Of a stretch of DNA of 5,543 bases, positions 1-5,543 are shown one piece after another. The notes beneath the pieces are model-generated. The model searched no databases. It had not been told where the DNA came from and saw nothing but the letters and a program-made list of their open reading frames with translations. The stretch is taken from NCBI GenBank assembly GCA_023429545.1, contig JAEYUU010000760.1:1-5543 (forward strand). Direction: 5' to 3'. The DNA is from Verrucomicrobiota bacterium (GTDB lineage Bacteria > Verrucomicrobiota > Verrucomicrobiia > Verrucomicrobiales > Verrucomicrobiaceae). The stretch's first letter is position 1; each line of letters begins with the position of its first letter. Position numbers and translations under genes: made by a program.

Positions 1-477
1 CGTGTGGCCAGGAAAAAAAATCTCCTGGTTACGGTGGACCCTTCCCCGCGCAATCCAATTCCGTGGAACGGAGTTCACCTGGTGAAGCCGAATCGTCTCG
101 CAGCGTTTGCAGCGGCGGGAATCGAAGACAGCCACCTGGCCGCGCCCCCGGAGCAGAATGAAGAATTGCAACGCGTGGGCCGCACGCTCCTGGAACGCTG
201 GGATACCAAGATGGTCCTGGTGACGCTGGGCGAGCAGGGCATGATGCTCTTCCAAAGAGAATGTGGCGCACATCACATTCCCACCCGGGCCCGCGAAGTT
301 TACGATGTGAGCGGCGCCGGTGACACGGCAATCGCGGTGCTGACGCTGGCACTTGCAGCGGGCATGAAGCCTGAGGACGCGGCGGACGTGGCCAATCACG
401 CGAGCGGCATTGTCGTGGGCAAACTTGGCACCGCCTGTGTGACCCCCGCGGAACTGCTGGCTGCCTTCGAAGAGTAA
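1..477 (+). CDS. hldA: D-glycero-beta-D-manno-heptose-7-phosphate kinase (HldA/RfaE1), C-terminal part, truncated by left edge
   Basis: This is a PfkB-family (ribokinase-fold) sugar kinase. The reading frame is open from base 1, so the GTG at 4 is an internal codon and the true start lies outside the window. About 158 codons are visible, roughly half of a usual kinase of some 320-330 residues. Family marks in order are DPSPRN near bases 37-54, the KPN of the substrate/ATP region near 85-93, LGEQGM near 226-243, the catalytic PfkB signature SGAGDT at 310-327 (Asp codon 322-324 is the expected base), and VVGKLGT near 412-432. The stretch LGEQGM through VVGKLGT closely matches the kinase half of E. 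coli HldE (from memory). The family reaction is ATP-dependent phosphorylation of heptose 7-phosphate to the 1-beta,7-bisphosphate. The protein stops right after the kinase domain, so there is no fused nucleotidyltransferase domain. It lies 7 nt before gmhA, the preceding pathway step. Another PfkB sugar kinase is the less likely alternative. Confidence 0.9.
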   Translation, partial: RVARKKNLLVTVDPSPRNPIPWNGVHLVKPNRLAAFAAAGIEDSHLAAPPEQNEELQRVGRTLLERWDTKMVLVTLGEQGMMLFQRECGAHHIPTRAREVYDVSGAGDTAIAVLTLALAAGMKPEDAADVANHASGIVVGKLGTACVTPAELLAAFEE

Positions 478-484
478 TGCTGAC

Positions 485-1057
485 ATGAGTTCCGAAGGAA
501 TAGTTCAAGCACATCTCGCAGAGCATCAGGCTGCGGTGCAGCGGCTGATCGAGTTCGTGCCTTTCATCGAAGACCTCGCGGCGCGCATGGTGGATTGCCT
601 GAAGGTTGGCGGGAAAGTTTTGTTCTTTGGAAATGGCGGCAGCGCGGCGGACGCGCAGCATCTCGCAGCGGAGCTGGTGGTGCGCTATCGCGTGAATCGT
701 CGCGCCCTTGCAGGTATTGCGCTCACCACGGACACCAGCATAGTCACGGCAGGTGGAAATGACTTTGGATTCGAGAGCATCTACGCCCGTCAGGTGGAGG
801 CGTTGGCCCGCCCAGGTGATGTGGTCATCGGCATCAGCACCTCAGGCAACAGAGCAAATGTGGTCAATGGGCTGGTGGAAGCGAAGAAGCAGGGCAGCCT
901 CGCCGTGGCATTCACCGCGGAAGGTGGCGGACGTTGCGCCGAAGTAGCGGATCTTTGCTTTCGCGCACCGACGCCCGTGACGGCGCGCGCGCAGGAGTGC
1001 CATCTGCTGGTGGGTCACATCTTGTGTGACTGGGTGGAGCAGGCATTTGCGTCCTGA
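485..1057 (+). CDS. gmhA: Sedoheptulose-7-phosphate isomerase (phosphoheptose isomerase) GmhA
   Basis: A complete 190-residue single-domain SIS protein, the usual GmhA length. It converts sedoheptulose 7-phosphate to D-glycero-D-manno-heptose 7-phosphate in the cytoplasm, the first step to ADP-heptose. Visible motifs are FGNGGSAADAQHLAAEL (residues 48-64), LTTDTS (80-85), GNDFGFE (91-97), the phosphate-binding ISTSGN (117-122), and TARAQECHLLVGHIL near 166-180. H59, E63, Q170 and H178 match the zinc-ligand set I recall for Burkholderia pseudomallei GmhA (H64, E68, Q175, H183) with one constant offset of 5, so the active site looks intact. E63 and H178 are also the expected catalytic pair. The start at 485 gives the normal N-terminus; GAAGAG at 469-474 is only a weak ribosome-binding site, and translation is probably coupled to hldA seven bases upstream. 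DiaA-type SIS proteins are similar in fold, but the catalytic residues and the kinase neighbour favour GmhA. Confidence 0.95.
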   Translation: MSSEGIVQAHLAEHQAAVQRLIEFVPFIEDLAARMVDCLKVGGKVLFFGNGGSAADAQHLAAELVVRYRVNRRALAGIALTTDTSIVTAGGNDFGFESIYARQVEALARPGDVVIGISTSGNRANVVNGLVEAKKQGSLAVAFTAEGGGRCAEVADLCFRAPTPVTARAQECHLLVGHILCDWVEQAFAS

Positions 1058-1136
1058 AGGATCAGGCGAAGAGGCGAAAGATTGTGGGAGCCACTGGTGA
1101 AATACTGGGGGCCAAAAAGGATGAAGCATCGTCTTC
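1058..1136 (+). other. Intergenic spacer between gmhA and the flippase gene
   Basis: This 79-nt gap is the longest non-coding stretch in the window. It holds no stem-loop followed by T residues, so I see no intrinsic terminator. An AAGGA at 1117-1121 lies 15 nt before the flippase ATG, longer than the usual 5-10 nt. TGA-AATACT at 1098-1106 resembles an extended -10 element, but no matching -35 box sits 17 nt upstream, so I do not call a promoter. A short tandem GGCGAAGA/GGCGAAAG at 1065-1080 is probably chance. The simplest reading is that the operon continues across the gap. Confidence 0.6.
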
Positions 1137-2483
1137 ATGAGTGAAGGAAATGTCATCGCGGAAGTGGCGCTGCCGCCGCCCCGCCGAAATTGGCTGGTCC
1201 TGAAAAACATGGGCTGGATGACCTTTCAGAAGGTCTTCGTGATCATCATTGGGGTGGTCACGACCGGCTGGGTGGCGCGGAAACTCGGCCCTGAGCAGGT
1301 GGGTGTGCTGGCAACCGCACAGGCGCTCGTGATGTACTTCGGCGTGGTGGGCATGGGTGTGGATATGGGCGTCTTTACGAAGCGATTGCTGGAGCGCCCG
1401 GAGCAGGAGGCCGGCATCATGGGGGGCACTGTGGCCCTCCTCGCTGTGACTGGCGTGTTGAGCTGGCTGGCCCTCGGTGTATTTCTCTGGACAGCGGATG
1501 TCGGTTCGGACGTGGTGAAGTTTGCCTCGTTGGTGTTTGGCCTGAAGCTGCTCTTCAGCTTCCCCACGGTCATCTCAGGTTGGTTTCAGTCCCGGCAGAG
1601 GCTGCAGTACATGGTGATCCCGAACACCGCCGGATCGCTGGGGTCGCGCGTGTGGCAGTTTGTGTTCGCGGGAATCGGCGCCGGGGTGGTGTGGGTGGCG
1701 GCGGCAGAAGCGGCTGGCCTGATTATCATCATCAGCTGGTACGTGATTCTCTACATCAAGTGCGGCGAGTCGCTGAAAGCCTGGAAGGTGGACTGGCGGG
1801 CGGGCTGGGAAGTACTGCGCGATTCGCTGCCGCTCATGATCAACGCGTGTCTCATGGCGCTGATGTCCCGCATGGATGTGCTGATGCTTCGCGCCTTCCA
1901 TGGGGAGGCCGCCGCTGGCTACTTCAGCGCGGCCATCATGTTCACGGAAAGTCTCTTCTTCCTGAACACGCTGCTTTCCGTGCCTCTTCTGCCAGTGCTG
2001 GTACTGCTGCGGAAAAACGCTCCCGAGCGATATGAATCGGCGCGCCAGGCGTATGCAAGACTCAGTGCGGCCCTTGGCTGGTTGTGTGCCATCGGACTCT
2101 CGCTGGGAAGCGGCATCGCGGTGGGGATTGTGTACGGCGCGGAATACGCGCCGAGCGTCTCCATCCTCGCGGTGCATGCGCTGTTGCTGGTGCCTTGCTA
2201 TCTCGGCGGTTCCGGTTCCTGTTTCCTGACGCTGGAAAATCTCCTGAAGTGGCAGCCGGTGTTCCTGCTTTTGGGGTTCGCCACGAACTTTAGCCTGAAT
2301 CTCTACCTCATTCCCAAGTATGGCGCGCAGGGCGCGGCGTGGGCAAGCGTGTGCGGTATGACGGTTTCCGCGGTAATCGCACCGATGCTGTTCGGCAGGA
2401 CGCGGAACATCGGAAGGACACTGGCCAAGGCGTTGGTTTATCCGGTTCCGAGTGTGAGAGAACTTCCCATGCAGGGGAAATAG
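1137..2483 (+). CDS. Wzx/MATE-like polysaccharide (O-antigen) flippase
   Basis: A 448-residue, strongly hydrophobic protein of typical Wzx length. By eye it has about 12 membrane segments, near residues 26-48, 58-80, 93-119, 127-148, 173-190, 192-208, 232-250, 262-292, 311-335, 341-363, 372-392 and 398-420. Family-like signatures are SRMDVLMLRAFHGEAAAGYF at 244-263 (compare the Wzx pattern 'D..ml..f.g....GyysaA') and NFSLNLYLIPKYGAQGAAWA at 384-403 (compare 'N..LN..LIP.yG..GAA'). Members of the polysaccharide-export branch of the MOP superfamily move undecaprenyl-linked glycan units from the cytoplasmic to the periplasmic face of the inner membrane. An in-frame TGA at 1122-1124 means translation cannot begin earlier than the ATG at 1137. 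The next in-frame ATG, at 1209, would remove a short polar, proline-rich leader but keep TM1. A Wzy-like gene follows 14 nt later, supporting a Wzx/Wzy pathway. The transported glycan cannot be read from the sequence, and a teichoic-acid or lipid-linked sugar exporter of the same superfamily is possible. Confidence 0.85.
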   Translation: MSEGNVIAEVALPPPRRNWLVLKNMGWMTFQKVFVIIIGVVTTGWVARKLGPEQVGVLATAQALVMYFGVVGMGVDMGVFTKRLLERPEQEAGIMGGTVALLAVTGVLSWLALGVFLWTADVGSDVVKFASLVFGLKLLFSFPTVISGWFQSRQRLQYMVIPNTAGSLGSRVWQFVFAGIGAGVVWVAAAEAAGLIIIISWYVILYIKCGESLKAWKVDWRAGWEVLRDSLPLMINACLMALMSRMDVLMLRAFHGEAAAGYFSAAIMFTESLFFLNTLLSVPLLPVLVLLRKNAPERYESARQAYARLSAALGWLCAIGLSLGSGIAVGIVYGAEYAPSVSILAVHALLLVPCYLGGSGSCFLTLENLLKWQPVFLLLGFATNFSLNLYLIPKYGAQGAAWASVCGMTVSAVIAPMLFGRTRNIGRTLAKALVYPVPSVRELPMQGK

Positions 2484-2497
2484 CCTGACTCGCTCCC

Positions 2498-4072
2498 ATG
2501 ATGTCACGAAACACCAAGTTGCTCATGGTCGTTGGCGCCCTGCTGATGGGGATGCTCATGCTGGTGAAGGTGCTAAGCAGCCCTACAGGTGGGCTCGCAG
2601 GACTCATCAAGTATGCCGCCGTGCCGCTGTTGCTGATGTGTTTTGTATCACCCCGTGCGGGCCTGGTGCTTATCAGCATCATGGGCCTCTACGGGGACTT
2701 TTACAAGAAGCTGGCGGTATACTACGGCACGGTCAGCCTCGACACTGTGAAGGAAGTGCTCGCGGTCTCTGTCGCCATGGTGGGCGCGACGATGGCCGGG
2801 GCGGCACTCCAGATGATCTACAACCGTATCAAGCCTGATCGCACCACTGTGGCAATCAGCGTGGCGACGGTGCTGCTCACTGGCTTCCTGTTTGCAAGCG
2901 GTGGTGGAGAGCCCCTTGCAGGCCGCATCCAGTATGCGGTGAACAGCGGTCTGTATCTCGGCCTTGCCGCGGTGATCTGCCTCTACTTTGTGGATCGGGA
3001 GGATGCGCTCAAGCTCTGCCGGCTGCACTACTGGCTGGGTGTGCCGTGGGTCCTCTGGGCGATCCGTCAGTATTATTTCGGATTCACCGAGCTTGAATGG
3101 ACTTACGCAGCCACGGAGCTTTCTCCAGTCCTGTACTCGCAGATGTTCCTCACACCGGACCTGCCGCGTCCCTATGGGTTTGCCTCCACTTCGTCAGCTT
3201 TTGGCGTCATCACCTTCCTGTTCTGTTTCGGTGTGTGGCACGCCATGCGTTATTCGAAGGCGCGCCTGGGCTTTCTTCTCTGCACGCTGATCTATGCCAT
3301 GGGGCTGTATGTGTCCATGCAGCGCACCCTGCTGCTGGTTCCTTTCCTTGTGGCGGGCACTTACTTCCTCTTCCGTACACGGGCCGGCACGGTGTTCTTT
3401 TACACGTCGTGCATTTCGGCAGCCATCGCGATGGTGATCTTCGCAGAGGTGGCCCTGAGCAATCTGGCGGCTGGAAATGCCGCCATTGAAGGTTCAGGTG
3501 GATGGACCAACCGAGTGATCCGCATCGCGACTTTTGCAGATCGTCTCAAGGGCTGGTCCCGCCTCACCCGTGCCAGCAGCTATAGCTGGTTTGGCACCCG
3601 GTGGAAAAGCGCTGCGGGCGGCGGCAAGGAGTTTGGTGACGAGTCGTACAGCCATGACTCCATCAACAAGATCCTGATCAACTTCGGCGTCGTGGGACTT
3701 GGTGCCGTGGCCGCCGGCATATTTATGACGGCCCGATTCGCGCACCGGACGGTGTTGGGCATTCGCGATGCGATGGATCGGGATGCCGCGGTCTTCGTGC
3801 TGTCCCTGCTGGCGGTCGCCGGAACGCTCATGCTCATGGGCGGAAACAACCTGCACACCGTGCCCATCAACCTCGTGGTGGTGACCTATGTCGGATTGGC
3901 GGCAGGCACCATCCGGAGAAATGCCCACACGCCGATTGGAGATGATGAACATGCTGAAGAGGAGATCGAGCGTGAACGCGCTCCCAGCATCTACTCGAAT
4001 TCGCACTCAATGGTGCTGAGACCTCATTCCGCGGCAAGACATCCCCTTCGGCCCTTCTCCCGCTTTAGCTGA
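2498..4072 (+). CDS. Wzy / O-antigen-ligase-like polytopic membrane protein
   Basis: A 524-residue membrane protein with roughly 10-12 hydrophobic segments (for example residues 7-26, 36-63, 85-105, 117-133, 150-165, 176-190, 232-250, 257-270, 277-292, 300-320, 393-412, 430-448, 455-470). It has a long loop, about 321-392, before the last segments, as in Wzy_C / WaaL-type proteins. Supporting marks are PRPYGFASTSSAFG at 223-236, the arginine in MQRTLLL at 274-280 after a membrane segment, and SHDSINKILINFGVVGLG at 385-402, which resembles the family pattern 'H......L...G..Gl'. Proteins of this fold either polymerise lipid-linked repeat units or ligate glycan to lipid A-core, in the periplasm. 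The two activities cannot be told apart here; the adjacent flippase slightly favours polymerase. An in-frame TGA at 2486-2488 limits the start to 2498 or 2501 (tandem ATG ATG) or later. No Shine-Dalgarno sequence is well placed; AGGGGA at 2473-2478 is 19 nt away. Residues 472-524 form an unusual polar tail, acidic and then rich in His, Arg and Ser. Confidence 0.75.
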   Translation: MMSRNTKLLMVVGALLMGMLMLVKVLSSPTGGLAGLIKYAAVPLLLMCFVSPRAGLVLISIMGLYGDFYKKLAVYYGTVSLDTVKEVLAVSVAMVGATMAGAALQMIYNRIKPDRTTVAISVATVLLTGFLFASGGGEPLAGRIQYAVNSGLYLGLAAVICLYFVDREDALKLCRLHYWLGVPWVLWAIRQYYFGFTELEWTYAATELSPVLYSQMFLTPDLPRPYGFASTSSAFGVITFLFCFGVWHAMRYSKARLGFLLCTLIYAMGLYVSMQRTLLLVPFLVAGTYFLFRTRAGTVFFYTSCISAAIAMVIFAEVALSNLAAGNAAIEGSGGWTNRVIRIATFADRLKGWSRLTRASSYSWFGTRWKSAAGGGKEFGDESYSHDSINKILINFGVVGLGAVAAGIFMTARFAHRTVLGIRDAMDRDAAVFVLSLLAVAGTLMLMGGNNLHTVPINLVVVTYVGLAAGTIRRNAHTPIGDDEHAEEEIERERAPSIYSNSHSMVLRPHSAARHPLRPFSRFS

Positions 4073-4112
4073 CGCGAGCCACCCAATTTCCCAACACCAA
4101 CCCACTGCGTCC

Positions 4113-4808
4113 ATGTCCGTAAGATCCATCCTTCGCCGGGTACTCTACACTTCCAATACCATTCGATATCGCGTGGAATGGCCGCGCCTGCGTGAAGCGT
4201 TTCAGCAAGTGGGGAAGGTCGGCACTCTCTTCGATGGTGGCTGTGGCTCTGGAGAATTTGCCCGCCGTGTGCTGGACGAGGGACTGTGCGATAGGGTGAT
4301 TGGCCTGGAGTATGATGACAACAACTACCGTGAACTGCAGGCGAACCTAGGGTGGCGTCCTGAAGTGCAGACCATGCAGGCGTCGCTCATGGAGATACCC
4401 CTGGCGGACTCGAGTGTGGACATGGTAATGAGCACGCAGGTGATCGAGCACATCGCGGATCATGAGGCGGTGGCTCGCGAGCTGGTGCGCATCCTCAAGC
4501 CAGGCGGTTATGCGCTCATCACGGTGCCACACCCGCCCGAGCCATTTCCGAACGATGACCACGTGCGCAAGGGGTATACGGATACAGACCTGCGCGCGCT
4601 TTTCGAGCCGCTCGGTCTGAAGCCGCAGCGTACGGACTACTTCCTGACGAAGGATACCACGGACCGCATGAAGCAGGCGTGGAAGCTGCCGGCGCGCGGT
4701 GTGTTCCTCCCTGTGGCCTGGGTGGATCAGGAAACGTCGCGCACGCTCGACCAGCGAAAGGAGCGCGATCCCTTCGGGATCCTGATGCTCTTCCAGAAGA
4801 CGGCATGA
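4113..4808 (+). CDS. Class I SAM-dependent methyltransferase (Methyltransf_11/25-like)
   Basis: A 231-residue soluble protein with the Rossmann-like methyltransferase core. Motif I is LFDGGCGSGEF at residues 39-49 (the common form is D.GCGtG). The acidic ribose-binding position falls in GLEYD at 64-68. The post-I region near 89-97 precedes SSVDMVMSTQVIEHI at 100-114, the usual motif II/III 'fD.v....vleHi'. LKPGGYALITVP at 128-139 is the post-III strand. All are present and undamaged, so an active enzyme is likely. The acceptor is not identifiable; the setting between a Wzy-like gene and a glycosyltransferase suggests methylation of a sugar in the surface glycan or its lipid-linked precursor, which is inference. 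The ATG at 4113 follows a 40-nt pyrimidine- and A-rich gap with no Shine-Dalgarno sequence. The frame is open upstream to a TGA at 4017-4019 but offers no earlier ATG. The stop codon overlaps the next gene's start. Confidence 0.85.
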   Translation: MSVRSILRRVLYTSNTIRYRVEWPRLREAFQQVGKVGTLFDGGCGSGEFARRVLDEGLCDRVIGLEYDDNNYRELQANLGWRPEVQTMQASLMEIPLADSSVDMVMSTQVIEHIADHEAVARELVRILKPGGYALITVPHPPEPFPNDDHVRKGYTDTDLRALFEPLGLKPQRTDYFLTKDTTDRMKQAWKLPARGVFLPVAWVDQETSRTLDQRKERDPFGILMLFQKTA

Positions 4809-5543
4809 AACTGCTCATAGTCGATCCCAACCTGAGCCGCACGAGCCCGTCGATGAAGGGCATCGTGGCTGCTCTGCCTGCGCTCAAGGCACAGGGCTGG
4901 GAGATCGAAGTGTGGTGCTGGCATGCGGACGAGGGAGTGGCGGTCGATCGCATGGTGAAACTGCCCCGCGTGGGCAAGATGCACACGCTCGACAGTTACG
5001 CGTTTTCCCTGTGGGCACGGCTTCGAGCCTGGTGGAAGTTTGGAGTGCAGAAGGAGGCGCGGCCTGACATAGTCTACAGCGTGGCCTGGTACCTGCCCAC
5101 GTGCGATGTGTGTCACGTTCACTTCTCTCCCTTCGACTGGGAAAACAGGCAGCGTGCCATGGGCATGCGTTCCCTGCGGGACATTTTCGAGAGGGTCACG
5201 AACCTCGGAAGCCTGTGGCTGGCGCGACGCTTTCTGCGCAATACGACAGCGCATCGTGTGCTGTGTGTCTCTGAAGCCGTGGCCGCGGACGTGAAGAAAG
5301 AGAATCCGCGACTTAATGTTCAGGTGCTGCCGAACAGCTACGATGCGAAGCGCTTTCATCCTGCCTTGCGTGGATTGCATCGCGAGGCGCTGCGCACGCA
5401 TCTTGGGATTTCAGTGCAGGATCATGTGTTCGTTTTTGTGAGCGCGGGCCACTATCGGCGCAAGGGATTTTTCCTCGCGGTAGATGCGGTGGCGCGCCTC
5501 CGTGCAAAGGGGGGGCAAGGGGCGAAAGCCAGGCTTCTTGTAC
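4805..5543 (+). CDS. GT4-type (group 1) glycosyltransferase, N-terminal part, truncated by right edge
   Basis: The ATG at 4805-4807 overlaps the methyltransferase stop as ATGA, and the frame stays open for 246 codons to the window edge. The protein begins MKLLIVDPNLSRTSPSMKG, a beta strand and loop typical of the acceptor-side Rossmann domain of GT-B enzymes, followed by a helix and GWEIEVWCW (residues 31-39). Further on are RPDIVYS (86-92), CDVCHVHFSPFDWENRQRA (100-118), and VLCVSEAVAADVKK (152-165, compare 'vicvSe....d'). LPNSYDAKRFHP (175-186, compare 'viPNgvD...F.p') marks the domain linker, and FVSAGHYRRKGFFLAVDA (211-228, compare 'fvg....KG....i.A') lies at the start of the nucleotide-sugar domain. 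The RRKGF loop recalls WaaG-like core glycosyltransferases. The C-terminal EX7E motif would lie past the edge. Expected role is retaining transfer of a sugar from a nucleotide donor to the growing glycan on the cytoplasmic face; donor and acceptor are unknown. Only a weak AGAAGA at 4795-4800 precedes the start, so translational coupling to the methyltransferase is likely. Confidence 0.85.
   Translation, partial: MKLLIVDPNLSRTSPSMKGIVAALPALKAQGWEIEVWCWHADEGVAVDRMVKLPRVGKMHTLDSYAFSLWARLRAWWKFGVQKEARPDIVYSVAWYLPTCDVCHVHFSPFDWENRQRAMGMRSLRDIFERVTNLGSLWLARRFLRNTTAHRVLCVSEAVAADVKKENPRLNVQVLPNSYDAKRFHPALRGLHREALRTHLGISVQDHVFVFVSAGHYRRKGFFLAVDAVARLRAKGGQGAKARLLV

Noticed and set aside
4..6. GTG at 4 as the start of the heptose kinase gene
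   Set aside because: The frame is open to base 1 and the protein from here would lack the N-terminal half of the PfkB fold, so this is an internal valine codon of a gene cut by the window edge.
29..661. Long open frame on the minus strand (about 210 codons) opposite hldA and gmhA
   Set aside because: It is antisense to two genes with intact family motifs and its Arg/Pro/Ser/Cys-rich translation shows no recognisable domain; high-GC codon bias commonly leaves such shadow frames open.
1098..1106. TGA-AATACT as an extended -10 promoter for the flippase gene
   Set aside because: Only four of six -10 bases match, the bases 17 nt upstream are not a -35 box, and promoter rules for this organism are unknown.
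1575..2507. Minus-strand open frame of about 310 codons opposite the flippase
   Set aside because: The translation is rich in His, Arg and Gln with no hydrophobic core or known motif, and it mirrors third-position GC bias of the flippase gene.
4073..4112. Possible terminator or regulatory site in the 40-nt gap before the methyltransferase
   Set aside because: The gap is C- and A-rich with no inverted repeat and no T run, so nothing supports a terminator or a structured RNA.
4727..5401. Minus-strand open frame of about 224 codons opposite the methyltransferase end and glycosyltransferase start
   Set aside because: The plus-strand glycosyltransferase frame is open for 246 codons to the edge and carries GT4 motifs, which explains this region; the antisense product has no recognisable features.

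Overview
The window looks like part of a surface-polysaccharide (LPS / O-antigen type) gene cluster from a Gram-negative, moderately high-GC bacterium. Sample lines counted by hand run about 58-68 % G+C, with no AT-rich dip over the flippase and polymerase genes. A Gram-negative outer-membrane lifestyle is suggested by two ADP-heptose precursor genes beside Wzx- and Wzy-like membrane proteins. The phylum cannot be fixed from this window. The weak ribosome-binding sites and sequence style would fit Verrucomicrobiota or a similar environmental phylum, but that is only an impression.

Layout: all six genes lie on the + strand and are tightly spaced. (1) 1-477 is the C-terminal half of a PfkB-type D-glycero-beta-D-manno-heptose-7-phosphate kinase (HldA/RfaE1), cut by the left edge. 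(2) 485-1057 is sedoheptulose-7-phosphate isomerase GmhA, complete. (3) 1137-2483 is a Wzx/MATE-like polysaccharide flippase. (4) 2498-4072 is a Wzy / O-antigen-ligase-like membrane protein. (5) 4113-4808 is a class I SAM-dependent methyltransferase. (6) 4805 to beyond the right edge is a GT4-type glycosyltransferase, which overlaps the methyltransferase stop codon through ATGA. Gaps between genes are 7, 79, 14, 40 and -4 nt. I see no terminator hairpin in any gap, so one operon is the simplest reading.

How they fit together: GmhA turns sedoheptulose 7-phosphate into heptose 7-phosphate, and HldA phosphorylates it at C1. These are the first two steps toward ADP-heptose. GmhB, HldC and HldD are not in the window. 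The glycosyltransferase and methyltransferase would build and decorate a lipid-linked glycan, the flippase would move it across the inner membrane, and the Wzy/WaaL-like protein would polymerise or ligate it in the periplasm. I found no tRNA, rRNA, CRISPR array, insertion sequence or phage gene. By gene content this is a fairly conventional polysaccharide locus. I do not see convincing evidence of an undescribed system, and the observations listed are modest.
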